DNA from: Streptomyces lydicus | GTDB lineage: Bacteria; Actinomycetota; Actinomycetes; Streptomycetales; Streptomycetaceae | Length of the DNA: 64,000 nt | Assembly (NCBI RefSeq): GCF_004125265.1 | Contig: NZ_RDTE01000001.1 | Coordinates: 124,001-188,000, forward strand | Direction: 5' to 3' | Shown: piece after piece, positions 24,096-32,848 of the stretch | How positions within the stretch are numbered: position 1 is the stretch's first letter | Layout of the letters: each line of letters begins with the position of its first letter | Program-made: the position numbers and the translations under genes | Notes under the pieces: generated by a model | Told to the model about the DNA's origin: nothing | Database searches by the model: none | What the model saw: only the letters and a program-made list of their open reading frames with translations

Positions 24096-24938
24096 CTACG
24101 GCGTTGGGGTCGTGGTGGGGCCCTCGCCGCCCAGGCCGAGGGCTTGGGCGAGTGTCGGCAGCGTCGCGGACTCCGTGGCGTCTTGATGGGCGATCTCGCG
24201 TCGGTGCTGGGCGTTGCGGGTCAACGCCAGCCCCCGGGGCCGGGGTCGGGTTTGCCCGGGCTGCGGCCAGTCGCCGTAGGGCTGCTCCATACCCCGCTTC
24301 GTCAGGGCGATAACGACAGCTCCGCCGGCGGCGGCGGGAGAGCCCCCCTGGAGCCTGCCCGCCCACTGCGGGTCCGGAGTGCACCCGTGAGCCATCAGCT
24401 GGTCGACCTCCCGCCCCCACGGGGCGGACTCCCGGATCACCGACCAGGCACGGGGATGCTTCGCGGCCGAGTTCCGAAGAGCCGTCAGCCCCTCGATGTA
24501 ATCGTCCCATTCACCCACCTCGCCCGGGGCCGTGACCACGGTGAGGCGGAAGTAACCACGCGCCGCCTCCGCTCGGAGCTGCCGATCCGGAAGCTCCGAG
24601 CGGACGAGGGAGGACAGGTGCTGCACCTCTTCCCACTCCACCGCGACCTCGGCTGCGCTGAGCACGATGACGTGCCCGTTGCTCTTGCTCCAGGGCACGG
24701 GCACGCGGATCGCCTGCTGCCCGCCGGAGCGGGAGGAGCGGCCGGCGTAGGTGTGCTTGAGGTCCAAGGGCAGGTGACCCAGACCATGGCTGTCAGCCCA
24801 CGAGGAGGCCACCCGCGCGGCCTCCTCCTTGCTGCCGTCCGCAAAAATGACATCGATGTCAGCAGGGGCAGGGGCGGGGGCGGCCTGCTCCGCGGCGAGG
24901 ACATAGCGGGCAGCGCTGCCGTGGACGACGACATGCAT
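24096..24938 (-). CDS. Possible nucleotidyltransferase-fold protein (280 aa)
   Basis: ATG at 24938 has the best site (AAGGAGCCACC). An in-frame ATG at 25070 would add 44 polar residues. The N-terminus reads VVVHGSAARYVLAAEQ, a Pro/Ala linker, then DIDVIFADGSKEEA. A GS followed by D-x-D on a strand is the signature of the polymerase-beta-type nucleotidyltransferase fold, although the gap is longer than usual. The C-terminal half is helical and ends Pro/Thr-rich. It heads an operon with two small genes. If the fold is right it could be an antitoxin- or toxin-like enzyme; this is inference. Confidence 0.75.
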   Translation of the reverse strand: MHVVVHGSAARYVLAAEQAAPAPAPADIDVIFADGSKEEAARVASSWADSHGLGHLPLDLKHTYAGRSSRSGGQQAIRVPVPWSKSNGHVIVLSAAEVAVEWEEVQHLSSLVRSELPDRQLRAEAARGYFRLTVVTAPGEVGEWDDYIEGLTALRNSAAKHPRAWSVIRESAPWGREVDQLMAHGCTPDPQWAGRLQGGSPAAAGGAVVIALTKRGMEQPYGDWPQPGQTRPRPRGLALTRNAQHRREIAHQDATESATLPTLAQALGLGGEGPTTTPTP

Positions 24939-25134
24939 GGTGGCTCCTTGAGATCCGGGCGTGGCAGGCTTGCCGGGCCGGGTGGCCTCCACCAGGCGGG
25001 AACTGCGCCTGGCGGTCTGTTGCGTGGCCGTGTTGCCATGCTCGTCGTTGCTCGGGCGGGTGGTCTTCATGGAATGTGGTCCTTTCCTTGGTCCGGCTGG
25101 GAGGGGTGCGCCTGCCGGACCTTCGGTTGTGCGG

Positions 25135-25228
25135 CAAGGGGCGGCGGGACGGTCGTTCATCGCATACGAGGTTTCAAGGCGGTGCGCGACTGAACTCACA
25201 GTGCGGCGCGGTGCGGTAAGCGGCACAA
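25135..25228 (-). promoter_or_regulatory. Shared TTGC element before the 24938 operon
   Basis: TTGTGCCGCTTACCGC, CACTGTGAGT, with a CCTCGTATGCG distal box near 25165. Confidence 0.55.
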
Positions 25229-25407
25229 CCCCGGGCGTGGCAGAGCGCGCCCCCTGGGCAAGGCGGGCTGGGGCCGGGCGCCGCCCCTCGGCACCGCGCG
25301 GCGCGGCGTGGACGGGAGCCGAGCCGGACGCACCGCCGGGCCCGGCGGTGACGGAGTGGGGCCGGGCGGTGCGGGCAGGGCCGGGGCGGCGGCCTGGCGG
25401 CGGGCGG

Positions 25408-25836
25408 CTACTTCGGGATTGCGTCCCAGTCGACATGGGGCATGCCGCTGGCGAGTTGGGCGAGCGCGGCGAGCACAGTGAATGCCCTGGTACCGGAGGC
25501 GAAGAGCCGTCCGGCGTCGTTGCCGGTCAGGCGCAGTTCCCGCTGCGCGACCACCCAGACGGGCAGGGGCTCGCTGCCGGGCTTGTAGGCGAGGGTATGG
25601 GTGGCACGGCTGCCGTGGGAGTCCGATGGGTCGTCGACGACTTCGAGGGTGTGGCCGGTGAAGTGGACGGCGTAGCTGGCGACGCACAGGGTCGTTCGGC
25701 ACAGGGGGTCGGCTTCGTGAGGTGGGGTGTCGGGGCGGAGCAGGGTGATTCCGCCGAGCCAGGCGGTGGGGTCGTAGTGCCGGGGGTGGGTGAGGATCGC
25801 GCTGCGGATACGTGCTGCGAGCTCGGAGTTCGGCAT
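25408..25836 (-). CDS. Unknown protein (142 aa)
   Basis: ATG at 25836, AGAGGAAC upstream. Alpha/beta: SELAARIRSAILTHPRHYDP, WLGGITLLRPD, CVASYAVHFTGHTLEVVDDP, VWVVAQRELRLTGNDAGRLF, then an Ala-rich helix and VDWDAIPK. The compact domain and Arg/Leu pattern recall short Streptomyces unknowns. Confidence 0.8.
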   Translation of the reverse strand: MPNSELAARIRSAILTHPRHYDPTAWLGGITLLRPDTPPHEADPLCRTTLCVASYAVHFTGHTLEVVDDPSDSHGSRATHTLAYKPGSEPLPVWVVAQRELRLTGNDAGRLFASGTRAFTVLAALAQLASGMPHVDWDAIPK

Positions 25837-25849
25837 GCTTGAGTTCCTC

Positions 25850-25899
25850 TCGTCGGGTGGGTGCGCCGACAATGCCCAGCACCAGGTCTAGCCACGCAG
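25850..25899 (-). promoter_or_regulatory. Shared element, CTGC variant, before 25836
   Basis: CTGCGTGGCTAGACC, 19 nt, CATTGTCGGC. Confidence 0.45.
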
Positions 25900-26069
25900 C
25901 ACTGTCCGCTGCTTGCGGGCGCGGGCCGGCGCCCGCCGCGCCAGGAGCGGCAGCGGGCGATTGGGTGCTCCGGGCTAGGGACTGGGGTACCGGCTTGCTA
26001 GGCGTCGACGGCTCGTTCAGGGCGACGGCCGGGGGCGAGGTCGGCCAGGGAGCTGGGCTCCGTGCTCGC

Positions 26070-26278
26070 CCGCGCGGCGCGAGCCGCGCGCCATGCCGAG
26101 GTGTTCACGGTGGCGGCGGAGCCAGAAGGCGCGGGTCTTCATCTCGCGTGCGCAGCGGGCTTCGGGACGTTCTCTTTCCGCCTCCCGCTCGTCGACCTCG
26201 TGCTGTACGCGGCGCAGGGCGGCAGCGTGGCTGGCTCGCCGGGAGCGTTCGGCGGCGGCAAGCCCGTGCGGGTCGGCG
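26070..26278 (-). pseudogene. Duplicated 3' fragment of the 14885 gene
   Basis: About 200 bp matching 14971-15170 with few differences, encoding RRVQHEVDEREAERERPEAR and FWLRRHREHLGMA. The N-terminal 115 codons are missing. The frame continues from unrelated upstream sequence, so no intact product is expected. Confidence 0.8.
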
Positions 26279-26525
26279 GGTCGTGGTTGAACCGTTGGGC
26301 CTGGGATGGCGGGCCCGGTCCCGGCCCGCGGACGGGTGACCGGGTACGGGGCGGGCCGGCGCAGCGGGCTGGTAGGGCATGGTGCGTGCTGGGTTACAGA
26401 ACCGGGGGTGTGGTAGCGGTCGGCGGGTTGCGGCCCCCGGGGGCGGGTGGTCACAGCTCCGCGGGGCCGGTGCGCTGAACATGGCCAGATCAAGGCCACG
26501 GCGTGAGTGAGGGGGTACGTGGGAG

Positions 26526-26822
26526 TCAGCAGGGCTTGCCGCTGGGCTGACCGCCGAGGCGGGCGTGTTCACCGTCGAGGGCTCGCTCGCGGCTGGAGAC
26601 GGTGAACTGCCGGGTGGACAGGTCGTAGATCGCCCAAGGGGCGTCACCACGAACAGCAGTAGAGGCGTAGGGCTGGTGCTGCCAGTCGTTCCGGCCCCCG
26701 TACAGGTCGTGGAAGGCGGGGAACAGTCGGGCGTTGATGAGGGCGTTCAGGGCGTCGGCCAGGTTCTGCCACAGCCGATCAGCACTGTCAGTGCCGGTGG
26801 TGGTGTGCGGGGTGGTGGCCAT
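26526..26822 (-). CDS. Small unknown protein (98 aa)
   Basis: ATG at 26822 behind GGAGCATC. A Thr-rich start precedes a helix (ADRLWQNLADALNALINARL), GGRNDWQHQPYAST, APWAIYDLSTRQFTVSS and a polar end. No family recognised. Confidence 0.75.
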   Translation of the reverse strand: MATTPHTTTGTDSADRLWQNLADALNALINARLFPAFHDLYGGRNDWQHQPYASTAVRGDAPWAIYDLSTRQFTVSSRERALDGEHARLGGQPSGKPC

Positions 26823-26844
26823 GATGATGCTCCGCTTCTCGAAG

Positions 26845-26889
26845 GGGCCGGTGTGCCGACCATGACCGGGCATGCGCCAACCGCCGCAA
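26845..26889 (-). promoter_or_regulatory. Shared TTGC element before 26822
   Basis: TTGCGGCGGTTGGCGC, CATGGTCGGC. Confidence 0.45.
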
Positions 26890-27039
26890 CCCGCCCCTGC
26901 CCGCCCCAGCGTGCGGGAGCGGCGGAGACAGCCAAGACAGGTCGGCGGTGGGCGCCTCGGTCGGGTCGGAGCGTTCTTCGCAGCGGGTTGTGGTCAGGGC
27001 ATGTGCGGGAGCGGGGTCGCAGGTGGTGCGGGGGGACTG

Positions 27040-27798
27040 TCAGGCGAGGACAGCGGCGGCTAGGACCAGCGCGCCGAGGGAGGCGGCCAGGTGGGCGTCG
27101 CCGTGTCCGTATCCGGCCTTCAGGCCGTGGGCGCGGGCATTGGCCAGGTGTGCCATGCCGCCCTGGATGCTGTCGTCGTCCATGTCGCCGTACTTCGCTT
27201 CCGCCGCTCCGATCACGACGCCGAGGACGTCGGACAGTTCGGCGGCATGGCGCATCTCCCACCGTTCGGGGAGCTGAACGATCGTCCCGAACGTGGCCGG
27301 CACCCACGTGGCGAGCTGTACGCGGACGGTTTCGATCAGTGCCGTCTCGTTGAGGGAGCGCAGGTCGTCGGCGAACGGGTCCAGCTCGAACCGGCCCTCA
27401 TAGCCGTCCCTCAGGTGGGCGCGGGCGACGATGAGCGAGTACAGGGCACCCAGCAGGTGGGCGTCACCGCGCCCGTGGGCGGCGTACAGGCCGTCGGCGT
27501 GGGCGTTGAACAGATGTGCGATGCCCCACGGTTCGGCGTCGCCGTCCGTCTCCACGCCCCAGATGTGGACGTGTTCGGCGATCTCGCCGAGGAACTGGGC
27601 AATGCTGGCGGCGGGCGCGGCGGCGACCATCTCGGGGGTGGGAACGATGATCCCGAACTCGGCGGTCACCCAGGTGCAAAGCTGCATCCGGATCGCTTCA
27701 GCCAGCGCACGTGTGTCCAGGACCGGCTTTGGGTGCGGGTAGGTGCTCGTTCCGGCGGCGATTCCGTCGGCGGTGTAGGTGCGGGCGGTCTCGGTCAT
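27040..27798 (-). CDS. Internally duplicated unknown protein (252 aa), paralogue of 19111
   Basis: ATG at 27798 with GGAAGACG. Same two-unit organisation as the 19111 gene, with units ending in GRGDAHLLGALYSLIVARAH and GHGDAHLAASLGALVLAAAV. The first 30 residues (TADGIAAGTSTYPHPKPVL) are nearly the same. Differences are concentrated around ETDGDAEPWGIAHLF and RSLNETALIETVRV. The conserved HGRGDAH/GYGHGDAH motifs are the best lead to function. Confidence 0.85.
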   Translation of the reverse strand: MTETARTYTADGIAAGTSTYPHPKPVLDTRALAEAIRMQLCTWVTAEFGIIVPTPEMVAAAPAASIAQFLGEIAEHVHIWGVETDGDAEPWGIAHLFNAHADGLYAAHGRGDAHLLGALYSLIVARAHLRDGYEGRFELDPFADDLRSLNETALIETVRVQLATWVPATFGTIVQLPERWEMRHAAELSDVLGVVIGAAEAKYGDMDDDSIQGGMAHLANARAHGLKAGYGHGDAHLAASLGALVLAAAVLA

Positions 27799-27892
27799 AG
27801 CATCGTCTTCCTTGCTCGGGGTGTCACTTCAGGTGGCATGCGGGAGAAGGTTCTGTGCGGCCCGCCCTCGGCAGCTCGACCGCAGGTGGAGG

Positions 27893-27950
27893 GGCAGGAA
27901 CGTCCTTCCGGCAACACCGACACTCCCCCTGGTCCGGGCAAGCCCCGCAA
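27893..27950 (-). promoter_or_regulatory. Shared TTGC element before 27798
   Basis: TTGCGGGGCTTGCCC, GAGTGTCGGT, TGCCGGAAGGACG. Very close to the 20020 copy before the paralogue, so promoter and gene were duplicated together. Confidence 0.6.
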
Positions 27951-28227
27951 CCTCTGGTCAGCGACTTCGGAGGGCATGGAGCTTCGGGGCGGCGGGCGAA
28001 GACGACGGCCTACCTCTCGAATTCGCCAGGTGGGGTGGCCCTCATACAGCGAGCTGGCAGGGTCGTCGGATCACAACATTGCCGGCGGGCCGCAGACGTG
28101 GGCCCTTTGGGAACGCAGCGTGGGCGGGTGGAGGTACGTGGGTGTCCCCGCGCGCGGAGTGCGTGCGGGGACGGGCAAGCGGTCGGCCCGCCCCGCGGCT
28201 GTGGGACGGGCCGGGGCCATGCAGGGG

Positions 28228-28551
28228 TCAGGGCTTCAAGGTGGTGATGTCGTAGGCACGGTCCGTCTCGCGAGGACGGCTCTCGTCATGAGCGCGGCCC
28301 TTGTCGTCGGGGTGGTCGCGGTCGCGGTCGCGGTCACTGCGCAGAATCAGCAGCAGGACCATGTTCACGGAGGCGAACAGGACGGTGTCGTTGGCCTTAC
28401 CCTGCAAGAATGCCCACACCGTCGCCACGGTGAGCGCCGCGATCTGGATCGCCATGGCTTTGGTCATGGAGAGCAAGCCGAGGAACCTGAGCAGCAGGGG
28501 CAGGACCATGCCCGCGACCAGCAGGGCGTTCAGCAGCTCGGCCCAGTTCAT
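28228..28551 (-). CDS. Small membrane protein (107 aa)
   Basis: ATG at 28551 behind AAGGAGTTC. Three hydrophobic segments (about 6-27, 33-51, 54-70) are followed by a very charged tail rich in Arg/Asp (RSDRDRDRDHPDDKGR). Topology resembles the 9916 and 17724 proteins. Confidence 0.8.
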   Translation of the reverse strand: MNWAELLNALLVAGMVLPLLLRFLGLLSMTKAMAIQIAALTVATVWAFLQGKANDTVLFASVNMVLLLILRSDRDRDRDHPDDKGRAHDESRPRETDRAYDITTLKP

Positions 28552-28604
28552 GATGTGAACTCCTTCGTGCTTAGGGCGGGTTCGGGAATACCGGAAGCGG
28601 AGAG

Positions 28605-28652
28605 CCCGATCCGGTGAGCACACGATGCGGTGGCGGCCGACTAGTCCTGCAA
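28605..28652 (-). promoter_or_regulatory. Shared TTGC element before 28551
   Basis: TTGCAGGACTAGTC, then CATCGTGTGC. Confidence 0.45.
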
Positions 28653-28990
28653 CCCCCAGCGGACCCAGCGCAGGCGCACCTGGAGCGGGTGGTTGCTGGC
28701 CGGTGCGGGCATGGTGGAACGGGAGGAAGGCCAGGACGACCGGGCGGGGATTTCCACACCGCGAAGAACCGGGGCGAGGAGCGGGCGCGCCGAGGCGGGG
28801 CAACCGGGACGGTGACAGCGTCAACTCCTGTGCCCGCACGAGGCGGTCCAAGAGGACGTGGGGCGGTGGGGCGGCCCCTCTCACCACGCGGGTGACAGGG
28901 GCCAGGAGGTGAGGTGCCGTGGTCGTCGTGGTCGGCATACCCGCCTGGCCACGGCCGCGCCGGGTGCAGGCGTGGCCAGGCGCGGTGTCG
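28653..28990. other. Spacer, nothing identified
   Basis: No frame with a ribosome site and coding-like composition. The GC-rich inverted segment near 28850-28905 may terminate the 28991 gene. Confidence 0.35.
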
Positions 28991-29566
28991 CTAGACGGGC
29001 GGGGTCGGGTGGGTGAAGGGAAGGTAGAAGATATCTCCGGTGCCCCACCGGCCGTCAGAGTGGAGTGTGACGATGCCGCTGGGCATCTCAAGGTGGACGC
29101 TGACGGTGCGGTATAGCTCGGCGCGAGTGGCCAGGGCTCGGAGCCAGGCTCCGGTGACCAGTTCGCGGATTTCGACTTGGCCGTGGGTGACGCTTGGGGC
29201 GTGGAGGGAGCTGGCGTAGTGACGGGCTGCGATTCGGTCTGCTTCGCCTGCGCTGAGGCGGTGCACCACCGCCACGTTGCTGTCCGGCTGGTCACGCTGA
29301 GCCCACCAGTGGCGGATGGCGTCCTCAGGCAGGCTCAGGGCGTCGGGGTAGTCCGGCGTCTTCCAGCTGCCCTGGTGACGCACCCACAGATATCCGTTTG
29401 GGCAGGTGACGCAGTCGCCATCCACCAGCTTGGGGAGTTCCGTAGCTGCTCGGGCGGCGCGGGCTCGGGCCAGAAATGCGGCGACGGCTGCGGTGCGGGT
29501 GCCGGCGGTGTATCGGTCATCTTCTTCGGACGGAGTGGGGACCGACGCGGGCATGGCAAGTCTCAT
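28991..29566 (-). CDS. Unknown protein (191 aa), paralogue of 6595-7179
   Basis: ATG at 29566 with a strong AAGGAGGAACC; a second ATG lies four codons later. Blocks shared with the 6595 gene are DGDCVTCPNGYLWVRHQGSW, AIRHWWAQRD, VAVVHRLSAGEADRIAARHY and TVSVHLEMPSGIVTLHSDG. The N-terminus is helical (AAVAAFLARARAARAATELP). Function unknown, but the conserved C-x2-C and W positions across three copies suggest a folded domain. Confidence 0.8.
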   Translation of the reverse strand: MRLAMPASVPTPSEEDDRYTAGTRTAAVAAFLARARAARAATELPKLVDGDCVTCPNGYLWVRHQGSWKTPDYPDALSLPEDAIRHWWAQRDQPDSNVAVVHRLSAGEADRIAARHYASSLHAPSVTHGQVEIRELVTGAWLRALATRAELYRTVSVHLEMPSGIVTLHSDGRWGTGDIFYLPFTHPTPPV

Positions 29567-29584
29567 GGGTTCCTCCTTGCAGGC

Positions 29585-29639
29585 ACGCCGATCGCGCCTC
29601 GCACCCACACCGTCAAACCCTGGGTATTAAGCCCCGCAA
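29585..29639 (-). promoter_or_regulatory. Shared TTGC element before 29566
   Basis: TTGCGGGGCTTAATACCC, GACGGTGTGG. Confidence 0.55.
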
Positions 29640-29831
29640 CCACCGCATATCGAGCACCGGTCATCGGGCATCGAGTCATGAACATCGATTGGTTGGCCAC
29701 CCGCTCCCCCGTCGCATGTGGCTGGCCCGCTGTGGCGAGGAAGCGGGGCGCTTGAGGGAGGCTAGACATGGCGCGGCCCCGGCCGCCGTAGAAGGCAGCT
29801 GGGGCCGGACTGACAGACGGAGGCCAGCGGG

Positions 29832-30032
29832 CTACAGAGAGTGCAGCAGTACGCGAGCGACCAGGGCACGGATGCAGAACCGGGCAGGGTCGAGCGCGCC
29901 GCATTGCCAGGTTCCGGAGTTGGTGAGTGCCTCGTGGAGGGCGAGCCCGGCCCGCGCGCCGGGGTAGTCGGCGCACGGAACGTGCGAGCGTGCGGGGTCA
30001 GCTGTGTGGCTGTACGCCGAGGTGGGTGGCAA
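29832..30032 (-). CDS. Small unknown protein (up to 66 aa), start uncertain
   Basis: The last 47 codons are strongly coding (ADYPGARAGLALHEALTNSG, ARFCIRALVARVLLHSL) and follow directly after the 29998 gene. The only in-frame start is a TTG at 30032 inside that gene's 3' end, without a good ribosome site. The HEALTNSGT segment resembles HEAFTTSGT in the 45642 gene. The N-terminus may have been lost. Confidence 0.45.
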   Translation of the reverse strand: MPPTSAYSHTADPARSHVPCADYPGARAGLALHEALTNSGTWQCGALDPARFCIRALVARVLLHSL

Positions 30033-30435
30033 GCCGCTTCATGAGCTGGGCCTGTGCGGATTGGTCGGCGGCAATCTGGGCCAGGCGCTTGCCCGGCACG
30101 GCGTCCTGCAGCGCTGAGCCGATCCCCTCGCCTTCCAGGTATTCGTCGTCGGTGTCGATGAGTTCGATCAGCTCAGCCAGGGCGCGGCGTACTGAGCTGC
30201 CGTCCGCCGTGGCGTAGATGTAATGCAGCACGTCCGCTACCAGTTGTGCCGCGTAGTGATGGACGGCTTCGGTGTTGAAGCGCTGCCACCCTGCTTCCTC
30301 CCCGAACTTGTCATCATCGTGGAAGTGCACGTAGTGGGCGAGCATGGTCAGGCCGCGCTCGGCTTCCGTCGCCCGGCGGAAGGACGGCGCGGTGATCTCA
30401 GCGGTGATCGGGAAGGGACCGGAAACATGCCTCAT
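29998..30435 (-). CDS. Unknown protein (145 aa)
   Basis: ATG at 30435 behind GGAGAGC. The protein is helical with many His and Asp: ERGLTMLAHYVHFHDDDKFG, TEAVHHYAAQLVADVLHYIY, SVRRALAELIELIDTDDEYL and AADQSAQAQLMKRLATHLG. No known catalytic motif; the HxHDDD cluster could bind a metal. Confidence 0.8.
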   Translation of the reverse strand: MRHVSGPFPITAEITAPSFRRATEAERGLTMLAHYVHFHDDDKFGEEAGWQRFNTEAVHHYAAQLVADVLHYIYATADGSSVRRALAELIELIDTDDEYLEGEGIGSALQDAVPGKRLAQIAADQSAQAQLMKRLATHLGVQPHS

Positions 30436-30489
30436 GGTGCTCTCCAAAGGAGCGGGAATGGGGGATGGCGGGCCGGAGCGGTGCGGTTA

Positions 30490-30541
30490 CCGCTCCCGGT
30501 GGCGAGCTGAACTGTGGTGGCCGTCGGGGTTAGCAGCGCAA
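30490..30541 (-). promoter_or_regulatory. Shared TTGC element before 30435
   Basis: TTGCGCTGCTAACCCCG, CACAGTTCAGC. Confidence 0.55.
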
Positions 30542-30563
30542 GTCCGTGTGGAGTCCGAACGCA

Positions 30564-30601
30564 GAGCCCCGCACGCTGGCCAGAGCAGCGGTGCGGGGCT
30601 C
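30564..30601 (-). terminator. 11-bp hairpin after 30657 gene
   Basis: GAGCCCCGCAC and GTGCGGGGCTC with a 16-nt loop, placed between the stop at 30657 and the next element. Confidence 0.65.
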
Positions 30602-30656
30602 GGGATGGCGGCCCCATCAGAGAGTCAGAAGAGCAGACGCGGGACCTTCCGGGTCA

Positions 30657-30899
30657 TTACACGGGCCAGAGGATGAGGGCGGGCACCGCGTTGGCAGGCG
30701 TGTGTGGGCAGTCGGCGGGCTGTTGCTGCGGGGTGGGGTAGAGCTGGCCGCTCGTTGGGGATTCGGGGTGGTACATGGCGCAGTCGATGTCGTGGAGGGG
30801 CGAGTACTCGTTTCCTTCGGCGTCTGCAAGGAGCACCTCGGCGTGGCCGGGCAGGTGGTTGAGCTTGGCGAGTCGGGCGCGGAGTTCGGCGAGGGTCAT
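30657..30899 (-). CDS. Small unknown protein (80 aa)
   Basis: ATG at 30899 with AGGACACC. An amphipathic start helix (MTLAELRARLAKLNHLPGHA) is followed by EVLLADAEGNEYSPLHDIDC and a Pro/Gln-rich C-terminus. The pattern recurs in actinobacterial phage and plasmid unknowns. No function assigned. Confidence 0.75.
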   Translation of the reverse strand: MTLAELRARLAKLNHLPGHAEVLLADAEGNEYSPLHDIDCAMYHPESPTSGQLYPTPQQQPADCPHTPANAVPALILWPV

Positions 30900-31079
30900 C
30901 GGTGTCCTGTCGCTAGGACTGCGGGGCAGGCTGACGGTGTGAGTGGGGAAATGCGAGGCGTGGGGCTGTGCATGACACGGCACGGCGGCTGGTGAAGGAG
31001 GGAGGCGTCCCACGCTGTCCGGGGTGGGGCGGGATGTCCGAAGCGAGTGCGTCTCCAGCAGCTGAAGGGGCCCGCGTAG

Positions 31080-31130
31080 GTATGGATTGAGCAGGACTGA
31101 CTGTTCGTCATGTTGGGGTTAGGCCTGCAA
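31080..31130 (-). promoter_or_regulatory. Shared TTGC element before 30899
   Basis: TTGCAGGCCTAACCCC, GAACAGTCAGTCC. About 180 bp separates it from the start, one of the longest leaders. Confidence 0.5.
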
Positions 31131-31316
31131 GCGCGGGTGTGACCGGCGCTGTGAGGGCGGGGATGGGCCTGGGTGGGGCCGTGGACGTGGCTTTCGTCCG
31201 GCGGGTGGGCTGCCTGGGGCCGCGAGGGGTGGTCGTGTGGGTGGTGGCTTGAGGGTGCTGCGGCCCCGACCGGTTCGTCGTCCGGGCGGGGCCTGGTGTG
31301 TGCGGGTGCTGGTCGG

Positions 31317-31688
31317 TCAGGTGGTCAGGTGGTCGGCGGCGAAGCGGGCCCAGTCGGCGGTTTCAGCGGCGATTCCGGCGGTGTCCGCGTCGAACGTGGG
31401 CGGGATGGGCGACTCGTCCTCGCTCTCGCCCAGGAAGAGGTCGTACGGACATCCCCCGGCGTCGGTGAGTTGACCAGTCCACCGGCCGTGGTCGGCAACG
31501 GGCCCCGTGACGGGTGTGTCGAAGCCGTCCGCATCCGTACGGGCGATGACGATCTGGTGACCGGCGGGCAGGCGCACCAGGACGACGAGGGCGGCGCCGC
31601 CCAGGTCTTCGACGGTGGCGACGTGGCCGAGGCTGGCCAGGGCAGCGAGCAGTGGGCCGGCCGCGCCAGGCGTGGGAGAGTCATCCAT
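31317..31688 (-). CDS. Unknown acidic protein (123 aa)
   Basis: ATG at 31688 with AGGGACACC. Regular alpha/beta: LLAALASLGHVATVEDLGGA, ALVVLVRLPAGHQIVIARTD, HGRWTGQLTDAGGCPYDLFL, then acidic GESEDESP and a final helix (AAETADWARFAADHL). Probably one soluble domain. Confidence 0.8.
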   Translation of the reverse strand: MDDSPTPGAAGPLLAALASLGHVATVEDLGGAALVVLVRLPAGHQIVIARTDADGFDTPVTGPVADHGRWTGQLTDAGGCPYDLFLGESEDESPIPPTFDADTAGIAAETADWARFAADHLTT

Positions 31689-31864
31689 GAGGTGTCCCTA
31701 TGAATCGTTGGGTCTGAGGACCGGGTGTGGTTGGTGCCATGGGCCAGGTAGGTCGGTAGGAGTACCAGGCGGCGGGAGCTGTCTGACTGTGCTGTGGCCG
31801 CCGTGCATGAAGTGGTCCGTTGGGTCTGGGGCTGCACGGCGCCAGAACTCGTGCCCGTGCCTAG

Positions 31865-31913
31865 GTCCTTCCGGCAGTACTGACACTGCTTTGGGTGGGG
31901 CCAAGCCGCGCAA
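31865..31913 (-). promoter_or_regulatory. Shared TTGC element before 31688
   Basis: TTGCGCGGCTTGGCCCC, CAGTGTCAGT, CTGCCGGAAGGACC. Confidence 0.6.
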
Positions 31914-32081
31914 GCCCCGGCCCTTTCCCGCTGCCGTGGCCGGGTGTCTCTGCAGCGTTGTGTGGCCGTGCCCGCGGTGTCGATCCACACGGAGCCCGCG
32001 GTCCGCCGATCCGGGCATGACACGGTCCCGGACTGCCGTGCGGGCGGGAGTTCGGGGGCGTGAGAGAGGCCGGGTGGCGGG

Positions 32082-32465
32082 TCAGCCGATCGTGAGTCGG
32101 GTGCGGAGCCGGTTCAGGCCCCGGGCGTAGCGGATATGGTGCTCGTGCTCTGCCCGGCGGGCCTGGTCGCGACGGTGGCTGGTGTGGGGCAGGGTGACGT
32201 CGCGGACCACGGTCGTGGTGCCGGCGGCGTCGCGTTGGGCGCGATCTGCGCGGTCGTACGCCTCGGCGACTTCGTCGAAGATCTGCCGGGCTGTGTGCTG
32301 CGGGCAGGCGTCCAGGAGTGGCTCGGTGTCCGGGCCGTCCTGCTCGAACGCAGCGATCGCGGTTTCCATGAACTGCCGGTGGGTGCGTGTGTGAGCGGCT
32401 TCCTCACGCAGGCTGTCGAGGATGTGAGGGCGGGTGCGGACGTAGCCGATGGCGGTGACGTGCAT
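32082..32465 (-). CDS. Small unknown protein (127 aa), paralogue of 483-878
   Basis: ATG at 32465 behind AGGAGGCC. Conserved with the left copy in GYVRTRPHILDSL, ARQIFDEVAEAY and LPHTSHRRDQARRAEHEHH. In this copy there is no leader ORF overlapping the start. The shared THSHRR/QARRAEHE block is probably the functional core. Confidence 0.85.
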   Translation of the reverse strand: MHVTAIGYVRTRPHILDSLREEAAHTRTHRQFMETAIAAFEQDGPDTEPLLDACPQHTARQIFDEVAEAYDRADRAQRDAAGTTTVVRDVTLPHTSHRRDQARRAEHEHHIRYARGLNRLRTRLTIG

Positions 32466-32509
32466 GCTGGCCTCCTGTATGGGAACCGGAGGGGCCAGAG
32501 GACGACCGG

Positions 32510-32548
32510 AGTGGGTGAGCGTGGCTCGCCCCCGGGCTAGCTACCCAA
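32510..32548 (-). promoter_or_regulatory. Shared element, TTGG variant, before 32465
   Basis: TTGGGTAGCTAGCCCG, CACGCTCACC. Confidence 0.4.
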
Positions 32549-32848
32549 CCGGCCCCCACCAGTGCGGGACTGCGCTGCGGAGCAGGGACGTGCGGGTCTG
32601 AGCCGCCCGAGAACAGGCCGGGCCGTGTCCAGGTGGGGCGCAGGGCCGCTGCTGCCGTGCCCAACGTCCGCTCGGCCGCGGGGCGAGGGCGCGCTGTGGC
32701 GATGTCAGACCAGAGGGCCGGCCCGGGGCGGGAACGCAGCGACCCCGGCACACGCGGGCGGCGGGCCGGGGTCGGGGCGCGGTAGCAGCGGATTGGTGCT
32801 TGGCGGGCGGTCAGGCGGCGAGCAACCGCTTCGCGGCTTCGTACGGGG

